Shown here: one piece after another, positions 10,001 to 19,367 of the stretch | How the letters are laid out: the number at the start of each line of letters is the position of its first letter | Position numbering within the stretch: position 1 is the stretch's first letter | Source: Terriglobales bacterium | Lineage (GTDB): Bacteria; Acidobacteriota; Terriglobia; Bryobacterales; Bryobacteraceae | Assembly: GCA_027485675.1 (NCBI GenBank) | Contig: JAIXQP010000049.1 | Coordinates: forward strand, 62,001-126,000 | DNA length: 64,000 nt | Direction of reading: 5' to 3' | Program-made: the position numbers and the translations under genes | Notes under the pieces: model-generated | Databases searched by the model: none | Told to the model about the DNA's origin: nothing | The model's input: the letters and a program-made list of their open reading frames with translations, nothing else

Positions 10001-10341
10001 GCCTTAACCTCAACGCTTTCGGTTACCGTACCGACTTCGAGCGCAATGTCGAAGCGGGCGGTTTGGTTCACTTCGAGGGTCACATCCTGGAAGGCTTGGC
10101 GGAAGCCGGTTTTGGTCGCTGTAATCTTGTAGCGGCCCGGCGGTAGCAGTGGAATGGTGAAGAAGCCGTTGGAATCGGATTCCACCTCGCGCGTCGCGGA
10201 GGTGTCGAGGTTCTGGGCGGCAACTTTCGCTCCGCCCACGGCCGCCGACGATTTGTCGGTAATCGTTCCGGTGACGGAGGAACTGGTTTGTGCCCATGCC
10301 GCGGCCAATAGGCCCAGGCACAATATGGCAAGACGGATCAT
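7036..10341 (-). CDS. Oar-like TonB-dependent receptor with carboxypeptidase-regulatory N-terminus
   Basis: An outer-membrane beta-barrel protein of 1101 residues. It has a signal peptide (MIRLAILCLGLLAAAWAQ) and a carboxypeptidase-regulatory domain with 'SSAAVGGAKVAAQNL' and 'SNGFFTIPLLPPGRYKI'. The plug region contains VEQRQVAELPLNGRNF, the hallmark of the large acidobacterial Oar/CarboxypepD_reg receptor family. The rest is barrel, ending MQFALRLTF with a terminal aromatic suited to BAM recognition. Family members are thought to take up large substrates or glycans with TonB energy; the ligand is unknown. The start at 10341 is chosen because the signal peptide begins there and GGGAG lies about ten bases upstream. 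The open frame continues upstream to 12198 only as an antisense shadow. Divergent from the DUF1549 gene. Confidence 0.92.
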   Translation of the reverse strand: MIRLAILCLGLLAAAWAQTSSSVTGTITDKSSAAVGGAKVAAQNLDTSATREVESDSNGFFTIPLLPPGRYKITATKTGFRQAFQDVTLEVNQTARFDIALEVGTVTESVEVKASTPLIESDSSSIGQVVEQRQVAELPLNGRNFVQLATLGPGVTGVGFGSRSTIMSGSRPDDLRPGSEIFANGNREGSNNFLWDGIDNNERLTLSIVLRPSVEAVREFKIQTSLFTADQGRNSGATVNVITKSGSNELHGSAYNFLRNEKFDARNFFSAVRPTLRQNQFGASLGGPIIKNKLFFFGNYEGFRRSLQRTFVNSVPTAETRVGNFGAVRDIFDPNTLRAAPGTATGFTRDPFPNRQIPLNRFDPIMARLVNAYPLPQRAGLVNNHVTNPGDKQVWDQGDLRVDWNWNDRNTVFGRFSRQDTTTTRPSTFAPVTLPGISNPVSLGNEDTFAGDSALKAYHSVLSWVRTITPTFVMEARVGFNRFALNFVQEGASPGAQLGEKLGVRGSNQGPNSDGIPIFSPAGYTGIGQTRSLPIIRIENTYHPGVNFTNLRGRHTFKYGVDFRRRQLTQYQTNRGNGRFNFGRTFTDNPNNAGATGDAMAALILGTASTIEQDFTLFAPGIRLWESNFFVQDDWKVNDRLTLNFGVRYEYDTPTTEVTNRWTNYDVRNARLLISGFNTDERTGVNPDRNNFAPRFGFAYRVKNGTVIRGGYGIFFNPVGSESVVMRRHRQLPFGPINVVDINQFVANPRRVSDGLPPIPNLNFDAAVANPAGSFLAVDPNLRSGYAQQYNLQVQQQLPWDLVFKIGYVGNLGRRLDTVYNFNQPDPGPGAPAPRRPLFSRAPGVINVDFNVSDGLSAYHSLQTTVERRFNNGLGFLAAYTWANSVDNVPNQFGGGDNGPIPQDIRFRRVDRGTSGFDIKHRFVYSTNYELPFGKGRKFSSGNNVVDNILGGWDTNLIVQIQSGLPFTPTLAAPVANAGGSRPDRYKDGKLDNPTIARWFDTSFGTAASGAAWGTPAIFTYGNGGRNILRGPGRENVDFSLFKNFMLTERFKLQFRAEMFNLFNHTQFDIPNASIGNPNAGIITGIVGTPRQMQFALRLTF

Positions 10342-10410
10342 GATCAAATTTCTCCCTGGCGCTTCGTAACGTGGTCTTAACGGAGCGCGGCTGGGGTTAT
10401 CATATCGCCA

Positions 10411-10416
10411 TATAAT
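10411..10416 (+). promoter_or_regulatory. Consensus -10 box TATAAT six bases before a start codon
   Basis: A perfect TATAAT, then GTCTCT, then the ATG of the DUF1549/DUF1553 gene at 10423. There is no room for a Shine-Dalgarno site, so the mRNA is likely leaderless. No good -35 is seen. Confidence 0.6.
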
Positions 10417-10422
10417 GTCTCT

Positions 10423-12564
10423 ATGTGGAAGCCGGTAGCTCTTGCCGCAGTAGCGTTGTCGCTCCTCGCCGCGTCGATTAATCCGAAGGACGACGCCTGG
10501 ATCGGCGGCCGCCGGTCGTACTGGGCGTTTCAGCCCGTCGTACGCCCGCAACCGCCCAAGCTGAGCCCGAACCCCATCGACGCCTTCCTGCTCGAACAGC
10601 TGCAGGCCAAGGGACTCACGCCCTCGCCACCCCTCGACAAGGCCCGCCTCGCCCGCCGTGTCACGCTCGACCTCACCGGCCTGCCCCCCACGGCGGAGGA
10701 GGTCCGCCGCTTCGTCGCCGACCGCTCGCCGAAGGCCTACGACAACATGGTCGACCGTCTGATCGCCTCGCCGGCCTATGGCGAACGCTGGGCGCTTCGC
10801 TGGCTCGATATCGTCCGCTACGCTGACACCAACGGCTATGAACTCGATGCCGAACGGCCCCACGCCTGGCGCTATCGCGACTATATCGTCGATAGCTTCA
10901 ATGCGAATAAACCCTACGACCGCTTCTTGAAGGAACAGATCGCCGGCGACGAACTCTACCCCGGCGACCGGCAGGCCCTCGTCGCCACCGGCTTCCATCG
11001 CGCCGGACCGATCCACCTCGTCGGTGGCAATCAGGACGAAGAGATGAACCGCCAGGAGGTCCTCACCGAGATGACCCTCGGCGTCTCGAACGTATTCCTC
11101 GGCATGACCGTCGGCTGCGCCCGCTGCCACAACCATAAGTTCGATCCGATTCTCCAGGCCGACTACTACCGGCTGCAGGCCGTCTTCGCGGCCACCGACT
11201 TGAAGGACATCGAGATCGTTTCGCCCGAAGAGAAGGCCACGCACGAGGCCGCCATGAAGGCGTGGAACGCCCGCCTCAAGCCCATCACCGATGAGATCGC
11301 GGCCATTGAAAAGCCGGTCCGCGAACGCATCCGCGAAGAGCGGAAGGCCAAACTCGAAAAGCGTTTCCTCGAAGCCATGGCGATTCCCAAAGAGAAGCGA
11401 ACCCCCGAACAGGAGATCGTCGCCAAGGAAGGCAGCCGGCAGATCAACCCGACCTGGGACGAAGTCGTCGCGCAGATCGAGCCCAAGGAAAAGGCCCGCC
11501 GCGCCGGACTCCGGCAGCAGATGCACCAGCTCGAGTTCGAAAAGCCGGAGCCGCCGCGCACCGCCTACGCCGTCGCCAACATGGACAAGGCCCCGGTGAC
11601 GCACATCTTGAAGATCGGCGACCACCGGCACAAGCTCGACCCCGTGGAGCCAGGCTTTCTGACTGTGCTCGGCGCGCTCGACGCCCCCGCCGGTCCGCAG
11701 GGCCGCCGCGCGGCGCTGGCCAACTGGCTCGCCCGGCCCGAGCACCCGCTCACCGCCCGCGTCATGGTCAACCGCATCTGGCAGTTGCGCATGGGCTCGG
11801 GTCTGGTGCCGACACCGAACGATTTCGGCATCCTCGGCGGCAAGGCCTCCAACCGCAAACTGCTCGACTGGCTGGCCGCCGAGTTCGTCTCCTCCGGTTG
11901 GGACATCAAGCACATGGACCGGTTGATCGTCACGACCGCCGCCTACCGGCAGTCCGCCGACATCGACGCGAAGAAGGCCGGCATTGACGGAGAGAACAAG
12001 TACTACTGGCGCATGAACCGCCGGCGTCTCGAAGGCGAAGCGATTCGCGACTCCCTGCTCAAAGCCACCGGCCAACTCAACGCCCGCCTGGGCGGCGTCC
12101 CCGTAAAGGTGCCGATTGAGCAGGAGATTTACGACATCATCTTCACTGAGGCCGAACCCGACAACCTTTGGCCCGTCCTGCCGGACAAACGCGAACACAA
12201 CCGTCGCAGCCTGTACCTGCTCAACAAGCGCACGGTGCGCCTGCCGATCCTGAATAACTTCGACCAGCCCGACGCCGTCAGCTCCTGCCCCGTGCGGGCG
12301 AATTCAACGCACGCCTTACAGGCGCTGACGCTGATGAACTCCGACTTCGCCTACGAGCAGGCCCAGGCCTTCGCCGAGCGGCTGAAGCCCGGCTGCTCCT
12401 CGCCCCAGTGCCAGGTGCGCCGCGCCTATGAACTCGCGCTGCAACGCGAGCCCAAGCCCGCGGAAATGCAGTTGGCTCTCGACTACCTCAACCGCCAGAA
12501 GATGCCTCTGGTCGATTTCGCCCGCGCTCTCCTGAACCGCCATGAATTCGTCTATATCCCGTAG
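10423..12564 (+). CDS. DUF1549 and DUF1553 domain-containing protein
   Basis: A 713-residue exported protein (N-terminal hydrophobic stretch ending about residue 20). DUF1549 covers about 40-250 ('[18 protein letters not shown]', '[13 protein letters not shown]', '[19 protein letters not shown]') and includes a C-A-R-C-H-N-H motif resembling a c-type heme CxxCH near residue 230. A charged helical insert covers about 265-385 and DUF1553 about 420-700. Planctomycetes and Acidobacteriota carry many such proteins, usually beside DUF1501 genes, as here. A role in periplasmic glycan catabolism is often proposed for these clusters, but no reaction is established. The gene lacks the extra N-terminal cytochrome domain seen in many homologues. 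Its last 23 bases overlap the DUF1501 gene. Confidence 0.88.
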   Translation: MWKPVALAAVALSLLAASINPKDDAWIGGRRSYWAFQPVVRPQPPKLSPNPIDAFLLEQLQAKGLTPSPPLDKARLARRVTLDLTGLPPTAEEVRRFVADRSPKAYDNMVDRLIASPAYGERWALRWLDIVRYADTNGYELDAERPHAWRYRDYIVDSFNANKPYDRFLKEQIAGDELYPGDRQALVATGFHRAGPIHLVGGNQDEEMNRQEVLTEMTLGVSNVFLGMTVGCARCHNHKFDPILQADYYRLQAVFAATDLKDIEIVSPEEKATHEAAMKAWNARLKPITDEIAAIEKPVRERIREERKAKLEKRFLEAMAIPKEKRTPEQEIVAKEGSRQINPTWDEVVAQIEPKEKARRAGLRQQMHQLEFEKPEPPRTAYAVANMDKAPVTHILKIGDHRHKLDPVEPGFLTVLGALDAPAGPQGRRAALANWLARPEHPLTARVMVNRIWQLRMGSGLVPTPNDFGILGGKASNRKLLDWLAAEFVSSGWDIKHMDRLIVTTAAYRQSADIDAKKAGIDGENKYYWRMNRRRLEGEAIRDSLLKATGQLNARLGGVPVKVPIEQEIYDIIFTEAEPDNLWPVLPDKREHNRRSLYLLNKRTVRLPILNNFDQPDAVSSCPVRANSTHALQALTLMNSDFAYEQAQAFAERLKPGCSSPQCQVRRAYELALQREPKPAEMQLALDYLNRQKMPLVDFARALLNRHEFVYIP

Positions 12565-13942
12565 GAACATCCTTCGCCATGGCGTCGGCGCCGTGGCAGC
12601 CGAGTGGCTGCTGCAGCGCGATCTGCTCGCCCAGGCCCGCACGAACCCGCTGGCCGCCAAGACCCCGCACTTTGAACCGAAGGCCAAGGCCGTCATCTTC
12701 CTGTTCATGGTCGGCGCGCCGAGTTCGATCGACATGTTCGATCCCAAGCCGGCGCTCGAGAAGTACGCCGGGCAGAAGCTGCCCGAAAGCTACGGCAAAA
12801 TCACGAGCCAGTTCACGGTGGGCGATACGCCGCTGCTGCCTTCGCCCTGGAAGTTCAGCCGGCACGGCCAAAGCGGCCTGCCGGTTTCGACGCTCTACCA
12901 GAACGTGGCCAAGCACGTGGACGATATCTGCTTCGTGCGCAGCTTCTACACCGAAAGCGTCGTGCACGCGCCGGCGATGTACCAGGTCCATACGGGCCGC
13001 ATTCTGACGGGCTACCCCTCGATGGGCTCCTGGGTCACCTACGGCCTCGGCAGCCCGGCCGATAACCTGCCGGCCTATGTCGCCATGCCGCAGCCGGAGG
13101 GCACGCCCGAAGGCGGCACGCCGTGCTGGGGCTCCGGCTTCCTGCCCGCGGTCTACCAGGGCACGCTGCTGCGCAGCGGTCCGTCGCCCATTCTGCACTT
13201 GAAGAACCCGGCCGACGTCACGGCGCAGCGGCAGCGCCGCACACTCGATCTGCTGCAGAAGATGAACGACCTCGATACGCAGCCCGAGGATTCCGAGATG
13301 GCCGCCCGCATCGCCAGCTACGAACTGGCGTTCAAGATGCAAAGCGCGGCGCCGGAAGCCGTGGACATCATGAAGGAGTCCGAGGCGACGCGAAAGCTCT
13401 ACGGCATTGATAAGCCGCAGACCCGCGACTTCGGCACCCGCCTGCTCCTCGCCCGCCGCTTAGTCGAACGCGGCGTCCGCTTCGTGCAGGTCTATTCCGG
13501 CGGCGGCCCGGTGAGCATCCAATGGGACGCGCATTCGAACCTCGTCGCCAACCACGAGAAGATGGCCGGCCTGACCGATCAGCCGATTGCCGCGCTCTTG
13601 CAGGATCTGAAATCGCGCGGCCTGCTCGACGATACGCTCGTCATCTGGGGCTCCGAGTTCGGCCGGCTGCCGATGTCGGAAAGCGGCAACGGCCGCGACC
13701 ACAATCCGCACGGCTATACGATGTGGTTCGCCGGCGGCGGCGCCAAGGGCGGTACGGTGGTCGGCGAGACCGATGAACTGGGCCTGCGTGGCGTGGGCGA
13801 GCGCTACCATATGCGCGACTTCCACGCGACGATGCTGCACATGATGGGTCTCGACCAGCACAAGCTCTTCTACCTGCACAACGGGCGCAACGAAAAGCTC
13901 ACCGACTTCGGCGGCAACCTGATTACGAAGCTCTACTCCTGA
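12542..13942 (+). CDS. DUF1501 domain-containing protein (sulfatase/alkaline-phosphatase fold), Tat-exported
   Basis: A 466-residue protein starting with a twin-arginine signal ([17 protein letters not shown]), so it is probably exported folded. The body is DUF1501: [18 protein letters not shown] near 45-65, a [13 protein letters not shown] segment and [21 protein letters not shown] near 380-400. The last is the conserved metal-binding-like end of this alkaline-phosphatase-superfamily branch. The physiological substrate is unknown. It starts inside the 3' end of the DUF1549/DUF1553 gene (23-base overlap), so the two are almost certainly co-translated and likely act together. Its stop lies within a hairpin shared with the convergent HAF/PEP-CTERM gene. 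Confidence 0.9.
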   Translation: MNSSISRRNILRHGVGAVAAEWLLQRDLLAQARTNPLAAKTPHFEPKAKAVIFLFMVGAPSSIDMFDPKPALEKYAGQKLPESYGKITSQFTVGDTPLLPSPWKFSRHGQSGLPVSTLYQNVAKHVDDICFVRSFYTESVVHAPAMYQVHTGRILTGYPSMGSWVTYGLGSPADNLPAYVAMPQPEGTPEGGTPCWGSGFLPAVYQGTLLRSGPSPILHLKNPADVTAQRQRRTLDLLQKMNDLDTQPEDSEMAARIASYELAFKMQSAAPEAVDIMKESEATRKLYGIDKPQTRDFGTRLLLARRLVERGVRFVQVYSGGGPVSIQWDAHSNLVANHEKMAGLTDQPIAALLQDLKSRGLLDDTLVIWGSEFGRLPMSESGNGRDHNPHGYTMWFAGGGAKGGTVVGETDELGLRGVGERYHMRDFHATMLHMMGLDQHKLFYLHNGRNEKLTDFGGNLITKLYS

Positions 13943-13950
13943 GGAGGAGC
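13930..13950. terminator. Hairpin spanning two facing stop codons
   Basis: GCTC, a TA bulge and CTCCT pair with AGGAG and GAGC around a single G. The stem contains both the TGA of the DUF1501 gene (13940-13942) and the TAG of the convergent HAF gene (13933-13935). There is no U-tract, so it is a weak candidate for a bidirectional terminator or 3'-end stabiliser. Confidence 0.4.
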
Positions 13951-15036
13951 TGCGTTCCGCCGCCAGCGGCCGAAAGCGAGAAACGCGATGCCGGCGGCCA
14001 GCAGGCCGATGGTGCCGGGTTCGGGAACGGCGGCGCCGGCCGCTGCCGGTTCGAAGTTTGAAGCCGGGGACGTCGCAGCCAGCGGATTCAGCAGGACGGC
14101 CATCTGTTGGCCGTTGTAGAGCCCGGTGCCGACAATCTGGCCGATGTCGTTGATCCCGTACGCCGCCAGCAGTTTCCAACCGGAGTTTGGTGAGATGAGA
14201 GCGTTCAGGTCGCGCATCTGGCCGTCGGCGTAAAGAAACGCCGCCTGGCCGCCGTCGTCGTCGTCATCATCGAGCCACGAGGAGCCAACGACGGCTCCGG
14301 ACCGGTTGATACCGTACGCATAGCTGGCGACTCCGCCGAGCGTACCGAGAGCGGTCATCGTCCCGTTGTAATAGAGAAACGCCTCCAGGTGACCATTCGC
14401 CCGCGCCGCGTGTCCGGCGACTTGCTTGGAATCATTGATGGCCATGGCATAGCTCGAGCTGCCGCCCAGCGTTCCAATCTGCTGCAACTGCCCGTTTTGC
14501 GAAACGAAGCCACGCATGGCGCCGGAAGCGGTCTCCCCATATCCAGCCACTTCGCCCGCCGCGTTGATGCCGTACGCCGCGGCCCACGACCCGCCGCCTA
14601 CGGTGCCCAGGTACTGCACCTGGCCCCCCACGGTCCGGAACGCCTGCCCGTTCTGCATACCCGCCACCTGGCCGGCATCGTTGACGGCCATCGCGTTGCC
14701 GGGGCCTTGCCCAATCGTGCTCGGAACGCCATTCTGCCACCGCACCGCCGACCCGTCCGCGGATCCGGCGATGGTGCCGGAGTTATTGATCCCGCTCGCA
14801 TAGAGCTGGAAGCTGCCGGGTATTCCCGCCAACTCGATCAACGACCCACCGTTCCAGACGAATCCGCGGAAATCCCCCTGCGCATTGGCGCTGGTGCCGA
14901 CAACAACTCCATTGTTATTAATGGCATAGGCCGTTGCTGGCCCGCCCAGATTGCCAAGCCCGAAGACCTGATACGAAGGCAACGACCAGAGAGAGGAAGC
15001 GGTCACTGCCGCAAGCATGAGGTGCAAGGTACGCAT
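13933..15036 (-). CDS. HAF-repeat extracellular protein with PEP-CTERM sorting signal
   Basis: A 367-residue secreted protein (signal peptide about 1-18). The body is at least seven HAF-type repeats about 45-50 residues apart, each with a core like [62 protein letters not shown] or [10 protein letters not shown]. This is probably a propeller-like fold. The C-terminus has the tripartite PEP-CTERM signal: VPEP, a hydrophobic helix ([15 protein letters not shown]), and the basic RWRR. That predicts processing by an exosortase/archaeosortase-type transpeptidase and delivery to the envelope or exopolysaccharide matrix. No exosortase is in this window. A run of six aspartates/glycines (about 253-258) interrupts one repeat. 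Function is unknown. Confidence 0.88.
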   Translation of the reverse strand: MRTLHLMLAAVTASSLWSLPSYQVFGLGNLGGPATAYAINNNGVVVGTSANAQGDFRGFVWNGGSLIELAGIPGSFQLYASGINNSGTIAGSADGSAVRWQNGVPSTIGQGPGNAMAVNDAGQVAGMQNGQAFRTVGGQVQYLGTVGGGSWAAAYGINAAGEVAGYGETASGAMRGFVSQNGQLQQIGTLGGSSSYAMAINDSKQVAGHAARANGHLEAFLYYNGTMTALGTLGGVASYAYGINRSGAVVGSSWLDDDDDDGGQAAFLYADGQMRDLNALISPNSGWKLLAAYGINDIGQIVGTGLYNGQQMAVLLNPLAATSPASNFEPAAAGAAVPEPGTIGLLAAGIAFLAFGRWRRNAAPPQE

Positions 15037-15134
15037 GGGAAGGATTCTCCTCTAGTCTGGCATCCAAAGATCCGGCAGAGTCGCCGGAGAAATCCTAGAA
15101 GTGTCGCATTTCCATGTACCTTGCCCGTACGGGA

Positions 15135-15140
15135 TACAAT
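15135..15140 (+). promoter_or_regulatory. -10-like box TACAAT ten bases before a GTG start
   Basis: GATACAAT ends ten bases before the GTG of the DASS transporter gene. The predicted transcript would have zero to four untranslated bases. Confidence 0.4.
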
Positions 15141-15150
15141 AGCCGAACTT

Positions 15151-16554
15151 GTGAACTCCAAGCTCCTGCGCACCTTGGCTCTGCTGGCGATCTATCTCGG
15201 AATCGCTCATCTCTGGCCCCCGCCCGCCGGCATCAAAGAGACGGACTGGCGGCTGTTCGCGGTGTTTGTCGCCACGGTCACCGGACTGATTCTGCAGCCG
15301 CTGCCGGGTGGGGCCGTGGTGCTGATCGGGGTAACGGCGTCGGCCGTCGTCGGCGGGCTCAGCATCAAAGGGGCGCTCGAAGGCTACGCCGATTCGACCG
15401 TGTGGCTGGTGATGGCCGCCTTCTTCATCTCCCGTTCGTTGCTCAATACGGGGCTGGCCCGGCGCATCGCCCTGATCTTCGTCCGGGCCTTCGGTTCCAC
15501 CTCCCTTGGGGTCACCTACGCGCTGGCGCTGAGCGATGTGACGCTGGCGACCATCATCCCGTCAAACGGGGCGCGCTCCGGCGGGGTAACCCTGCCGATC
15601 GTCCGGTCAATCGCGGAACTCTACGGCTCGCTGCCGGGCGAGACGGCCGGGAAGCTGGGCACCTACCTGATGCTGGCCGTCTACCAGTCGATCTGCGTCA
15701 GCGCCGCGATGTTCCTGACGGGCCAGGCCTCGAACCCGCTGGCGGCGCAGATGGCCGCCCAGCAGGGGTTCCCCATCACGTGGACCAGTTGGTTCATCGC
15801 CGGCGCCGTGCCGGGGGCGCTGTCGCTGGTGATCATTCCGCGCGTCGTGATGTGGATCTCGCCGCCCGAGATCCGGAAGACGCCGGAGGCGCGGGTGTTT
15901 GCTTCGTCCGAGCTCGCCAAGATGGGCCCCATGTCCACGGCCGAGCGGATTCTGGCGCTGATCTTCGTCGCCGTCTGCGGGCTGTGGGCCACGAGCGGCT
16001 GGCACAAGATGGACATCACGTTGACGGCGCTGATCGGCTGCGCCGCGCTGTTGCTGACGGGCGTCCTGAGCTGGGAGGACGTGAAGCAGGAAACGGCGGC
16101 GTGGGACATCTTCATCTGGTACGGCGGCCTCCTGCGCCTCGGCCGGGCGTTGAACGATGGCGGGGTGACCACGGCGTTCGCCAAGAGCATCGGGGTGCAG
16201 TTTGCCGATTCGGGTTGGGTGCTGCTGTTTGCCGTCGCGCTGCTGATCTACTTCTACGCGCACTACTTCCTCGCCAGCATCACGGCGCATCTGCTGGCGC
16301 TCTATCCGCCGTTTCTCGCGCTCCTGATTCTGAAAGGCGCGCCGCTCGGGCTGGTGGTGTTCGCCTTCGCCTGCTTCACCAACTTCTCGGCCGGATTGAC
16401 GAACTACGGCACCACCCCCAGCCCGATGTTTTTCGCGCACGGCTACGCCGCGTTTCCCCTCTGGTGGCGCGTCGGCTTCCTCTGCTCGCTCGTCAACATC
16501 GCCATCTGGGCGACCTTCGGCTTCGGCTGGTGGAAGCTGCTCGGGATCTGGTAA
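15151..16554 (+). CDS. DASS/SLC13-type dicarboxylate or anion transporter
   Basis: A 467-residue inner-membrane protein with about a dozen hydrophobic segments. The family's two symmetry-related substrate motifs are visible: IIPSNGARSGGVTLPI (near 140-155) and TNYGTTPSPMFF (near 420-430), plus the AAWDIFIWYGGLL re-entrant region. This matches the 2-oxoglutarate/malate translocator branch of the divalent anion:Na+ symporters, importing C4/C5 dicarboxylates or possibly sulfate. The N-terminus is set at GTG 15151 because it gives the normal length and a hydrophobic first helix after a lysine, and it is preceded by a TACAAT box. Its TAA directly abuts the stop of the convergent GT2 gene with no intervening base. 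Confidence 0.85.
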   Translation: MNSKLLRTLALLAIYLGIAHLWPPPAGIKETDWRLFAVFVATVTGLILQPLPGGAVVLIGVTASAVVGGLSIKGALEGYADSTVWLVMAAFFISRSLLNTGLARRIALIFVRAFGSTSLGVTYALALSDVTLATIIPSNGARSGGVTLPIVRSIAELYGSLPGETAGKLGTYLMLAVYQSICVSAAMFLTGQASNPLAAQMAAQQGFPITWTSWFIAGAVPGALSLVIIPRVVMWISPPEIRKTPEARVFASSELAKMGPMSTAERILALIFVAVCGLWATSGWHKMDITLTALIGCAALLLTGVLSWEDVKQETAAWDIFIWYGGLLRLGRALNDGGVTTAFAKSIGVQFADSGWVLLFAVALLIYFYAHYFLASITAHLLALYPPFLALLILKGAPLGLVVFAFACFTNFSAGLTNYGTTPSPMFFAHGYAAFPLWWRVGFLCSLVNIAIWATFGFGWWKLLGIW

Positions 16555-18153
16555 CTAGCGGGCCGCTTCGAGCTGCACCTGACGGGCGCGTTCAAAGGCC
16601 TGCTTGTTCTGATACTCGAACCAGAACTTGCTGCCGGCTGCCCAGAAATAACCGCCCGCGAACAGCGAGAGGAACGGGATGGCCAGGAAGTTGTAGGTCT
16701 CAATCGAATACCACATCATCCACACGAAGTAGCTGCCCGCCAGGGTCTCCACGTAGGGCAGCATGCCGATCTTGCTCTTGTACTTAGCCTTGGCCGGAAC
16801 CTTGCCGACGCCGTACTTCGGCGTGCGGGCAAAAGCGGTCTGATAGCCGACGAGCGCCTCCATGACGGCCTTGGCGTTCGAGAGCGTCAGCGCCACTCCG
16901 GCCATCATCAGCCAGGGCATATGCTTGATCGACTTCGTCCAGCCCTTGCCGTGCAACTGGCGCTGCGCCACCAGGTAGAACGCCGAGATGGACCAGAAGC
17001 TGGCGATCATCAGCGGCAGGTCGACGAACACCATCTGCATCCAGCCCATGTAGAAGCGGCAGATCATGACGGGCAGCATCAGCAGGCTCATCACCACCAT
17101 CAGCGGATAGGCGATGTTCGGGGTCAGGTGGCAGATCGCTTCGAGCTTGATGCGCCAGGGCTGATCGCTGCGGAGGATCATCGGCAGCAGCTTTTTGGCG
17201 CACTGCGTGAGCCCTTTGGACCAGCGGGTCTGCTGCACCTGGAAGCCGTGCATGTCGGTGGGCAGCTCGCTCGGGCACTCGACATCCGGCACATAGACGA
17301 ACTGCCAGCCCTTGAGCTGGGCGCGGTAGGAGAGGTCGGAATCCTCGGTGAGCGTATCGTGCTGCCAGCCGCCCGCGTCTTCGATCATCTCTTTGCGCAG
17401 AATGCCCGCGGTGCCGTTGAAGTTGAAGAAGAGGCCGCCGCCGGCGCGGGCGACATGTTCGAGCACGAAGTGGCCATCAAGCAGCATGGTCTGCACTTCG
17501 GTGAGTTTGTTCACGCTCTGGTTCAGGTAGGTCCACCGCGTCTGCACGACGCCTACTTTCGGATCGGCGAAGTAGTGGATGGTGCGCTGCAGGAAGTCCG
17601 TGGGGACGACGAAGTCGGCGTCGAACACCGCTACGACGATGCCGGTGGCCGTCTTCAGCCCCTCCTGCAAGGCGCCGGCTTTGTAGCCTTCGCGGTTGGT
17701 GCGGTGGTGGTACTCAATGGGGTGGCCCATGGCGCGGTACTCGGCCACCAGGCGTTCGGTGAACGGATGGGTTTCGTCGGTCGAGTCGTCGAGGACCTGA
17801 ATCTGGAGCTTGTCTTTCGGGTAGTCGATCTTGACGATGGTTTCAATCAAACGTTCAACGACGAAGCGCTCGTTATACAGCGGCAACTGGATGGTGACGG
17901 GCGGGAGTTCGGCGAAGCGTTGCGGCGGCGTCGAAGGCAGATTGCGGCGGTTCTTGAAATAGCCGCGAATCATCTCGTAGCGGTGCATCCCATAGAAGCT
18001 CAGCACGAGCAGGATGGCGAAGTAGGGAACAATCAGCAGGTAATCGAACAGCGCGAGCGAGTGGACGCCGGCGAAGGTATCGTCGAGCATTTCCCGCTTC
18101 ATCTGCTCAAAAGCCGACTGGTTGGCAACGAAAAACGCTATGGTAGTGGGCAT
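16555..18153 (-). CDS. Processive GT2 glycosyltransferase (cellulose-synthase/CslA-like)
   Basis: A 532-residue membrane glycosyltransferase. One or two transmembrane helices at about 30-55 precede a GT-A domain with the canonical D,D,D,QxxRW set: VLDDSTDE, VFDADFV, LTEDSDL and QQTRW. Four or five transmembrane helices then follow to the C-terminus. This is the architecture of inverting processive synthases (cellulose, glucomannan or ceramide-type transfer). The QQTRWSKGL ending points to the CslA/mannan-like branch, but the product is unknown and no BcsB, PilZ or export partner is adjacent. The start codon ATG (18151-18153) overlaps the start of the divergent GT-C gene, within the four bases CATG. 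A later in-frame ATG cannot be excluded. Confidence 0.9.
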   Translation of the reverse strand: MPTTIAFFVANQSAFEQMKREMLDDTFAGVHSLALFDYLLIVPYFAILLVLSFYGMHRYEMIRGYFKNRRNLPSTPPQRFAELPPVTIQLPLYNERFVVERLIETIVKIDYPKDKLQIQVLDDSTDETHPFTERLVAEYRAMGHPIEYHHRTNREGYKAGALQEGLKTATGIVVAVFDADFVVPTDFLQRTIHYFADPKVGVVQTRWTYLNQSVNKLTEVQTMLLDGHFVLEHVARAGGGLFFNFNGTAGILRKEMIEDAGGWQHDTLTEDSDLSYRAQLKGWQFVYVPDVECPSELPTDMHGFQVQQTRWSKGLTQCAKKLLPMILRSDQPWRIKLEAICHLTPNIAYPLMVVMSLLMLPVMICRFYMGWMQMVFVDLPLMIASFWSISAFYLVAQRQLHGKGWTKSIKHMPWLMMAGVALTLSNAKAVMEALVGYQTAFARTPKYGVGKVPAKAKYKSKIGMLPYVETLAGSYFVWMMWYSIETYNFLAIPFLSLFAGGYFWAAGSKFWFEYQNKQAFERARQVQLEAAR

Positions 18154-19348
18154 GCGCGCGCTAGGGGTGGGCGGAAGTGTTCTCGGAGCAGGACTGCTGG
18201 CGCTGGCCGGGCTAGCTCAGGATCGAAGCCACCCTACCTCTGCCATAGTCCTCTACCTGTTGATTTCTTTAGTATATCTGATCTTAGTAACGTACTTTTC
18301 CGGACCCCGCCACCTGGGTTCCCTGCGGTTCGTTCTGGCCTTCGCGCTGCTGTTTCGCCTGGAGGCGTTCTGGATGGCCTCCGTGTTCACCGACGACCTC
18401 TACCGCTACCGCTGGGAAGGACGGTTGCAGTTGGCCGGAGGGAACCCATATCAGGAACGCCCAGGCGACCCCCGTTGGAGTGCGTTGCGGGACGAAACGT
18501 TTCCGCTCGTGGACGGCAAAGATTTCAAGGCGGTCTACGGCCCGCTGGTCGAACATCTGCAGCGGGAGATGGCGCGGCTTTCGGGTTCTGTCTGGATCCA
18601 GAAACTGCCGGCGATTCTGGCCGACCTCGCGCTGCTGCTGCTGCTCGCCCGGTGGCACGGGCCGCGGGCGGCGCTGCTCTATGGTTGGTGCCCGCTCGCC
18701 GTCGTCGAATTCGCCGGCATGGGCCACAACGATGCGCTGCTGATCCTGGCCCTGACGCTGGCCCTGCGCTACCGCTCCGGCTTGGCGCTGGGGCTGGCGA
18801 TTGCCGTGAAGTGGTGGCCGGCGCTGCTGCTGCCCGCATTTATTCGCGCCGACCGGCGGACGGCGTGGGCCGTGCTGGTGCCGGTGGTTCTGTTCCTGCC
18901 GTATGGGAGCGACGTCCGGGAGAACGCGGACTTCGCCAGTGGCTTTCTCGGCGGATGGTCCAACAACCCGAGCCTGTTCTGGCTGATCGAACTGGTGGCG
19001 CCTTCGCGGGCGGCGGCGAAGTATATCGTTCTGGGGCTGGTGGCCGCCGTGGCGTGTTGGCCCCTCCGCGGCCTTGAACAGTCCGTGCTCGCGACCACCC
19101 TGGCGATTCTCCTGCTTTCGGCCAACGTGCATCCGTGGTACCTGACCTGGCTGCTCCCCCATTGGGCCGTGCTGGCCGCGCCGCCGCTGGCGGTGTGGAT
19201 GGCTCTGACGCCGTTACAGTATTGGGGACTGACCGAGTGGCGGCAGGCGGGACGCTGGGTGGAGCGGGGCCCATGGAACGCGGTGGTCTATGGCGCCGCG
19301 GCGGTGACGTTTATTTTATGGCTGGAGCGGCGCCGTCGCGTACAATAG
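18152..19348 (+). CDS. GT-C-type integral membrane mannosyltransferase-like protein
   Basis: A 398-residue polytopic protein with at least nine hydrophobic segments. A short extracytoplasmic motif after the second or third helix reads VFTDDLYRYRWEGRL, where the DD pair is the usual GT-C catalytic or metal acidic pair. GNPYQ and HPWYLTWLLP follow; these are typical of GT87/PimE-like polyprenyl-phosphate-sugar-dependent glycosyltransferases. It should transfer a sugar on the outer face of the inner membrane. The neighbouring divergent GT2 may act in the same glycan pathway. An ATG at 18140 and a TTG at 18122 are alternative starts, all inside the antisense 5' end of the GT2 gene. The donor and acceptor are unknown. 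Confidence 0.78.
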   Translation: MRALGVGGSVLGAGLLALAGLAQDRSHPTSAIVLYLLISLVYLILVTYFSGPRHLGSLRFVLAFALLFRLEAFWMASVFTDDLYRYRWEGRLQLAGGNPYQERPGDPRWSALRDETFPLVDGKDFKAVYGPLVEHLQREMARLSGSVWIQKLPAILADLALLLLLARWHGPRAALLYGWCPLAVVEFAGMGHNDALLILALTLALRYRSGLALGLAIAVKWWPALLLPAFIRADRRTAWAVLVPVVLFLPYGSDVRENADFASGFLGGWSNNPSLFWLIELVAPSRAAAKYIVLGLVAAVACWPLRGLEQSVLATTLAILLLSANVHPWYLTWLLPHWAVLAAPPLAVWMALTPLQYWGLTEWRQAGRWVERGPWNAVVYGAAAVTFILWLERRRRVQ

Positions 19349-19367
19349 AGAATCGGAGTTCTGATCG

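Noticed and set aside
10342-12198. Open frame continuing upstream of the first Oar-like receptor, giving a 1720-residue protein
   Set aside because: It lies wholly antisense to the DUF1549/DUF1553 gene. A clear signal peptide and ribosome-binding site put the receptor start at 10341.
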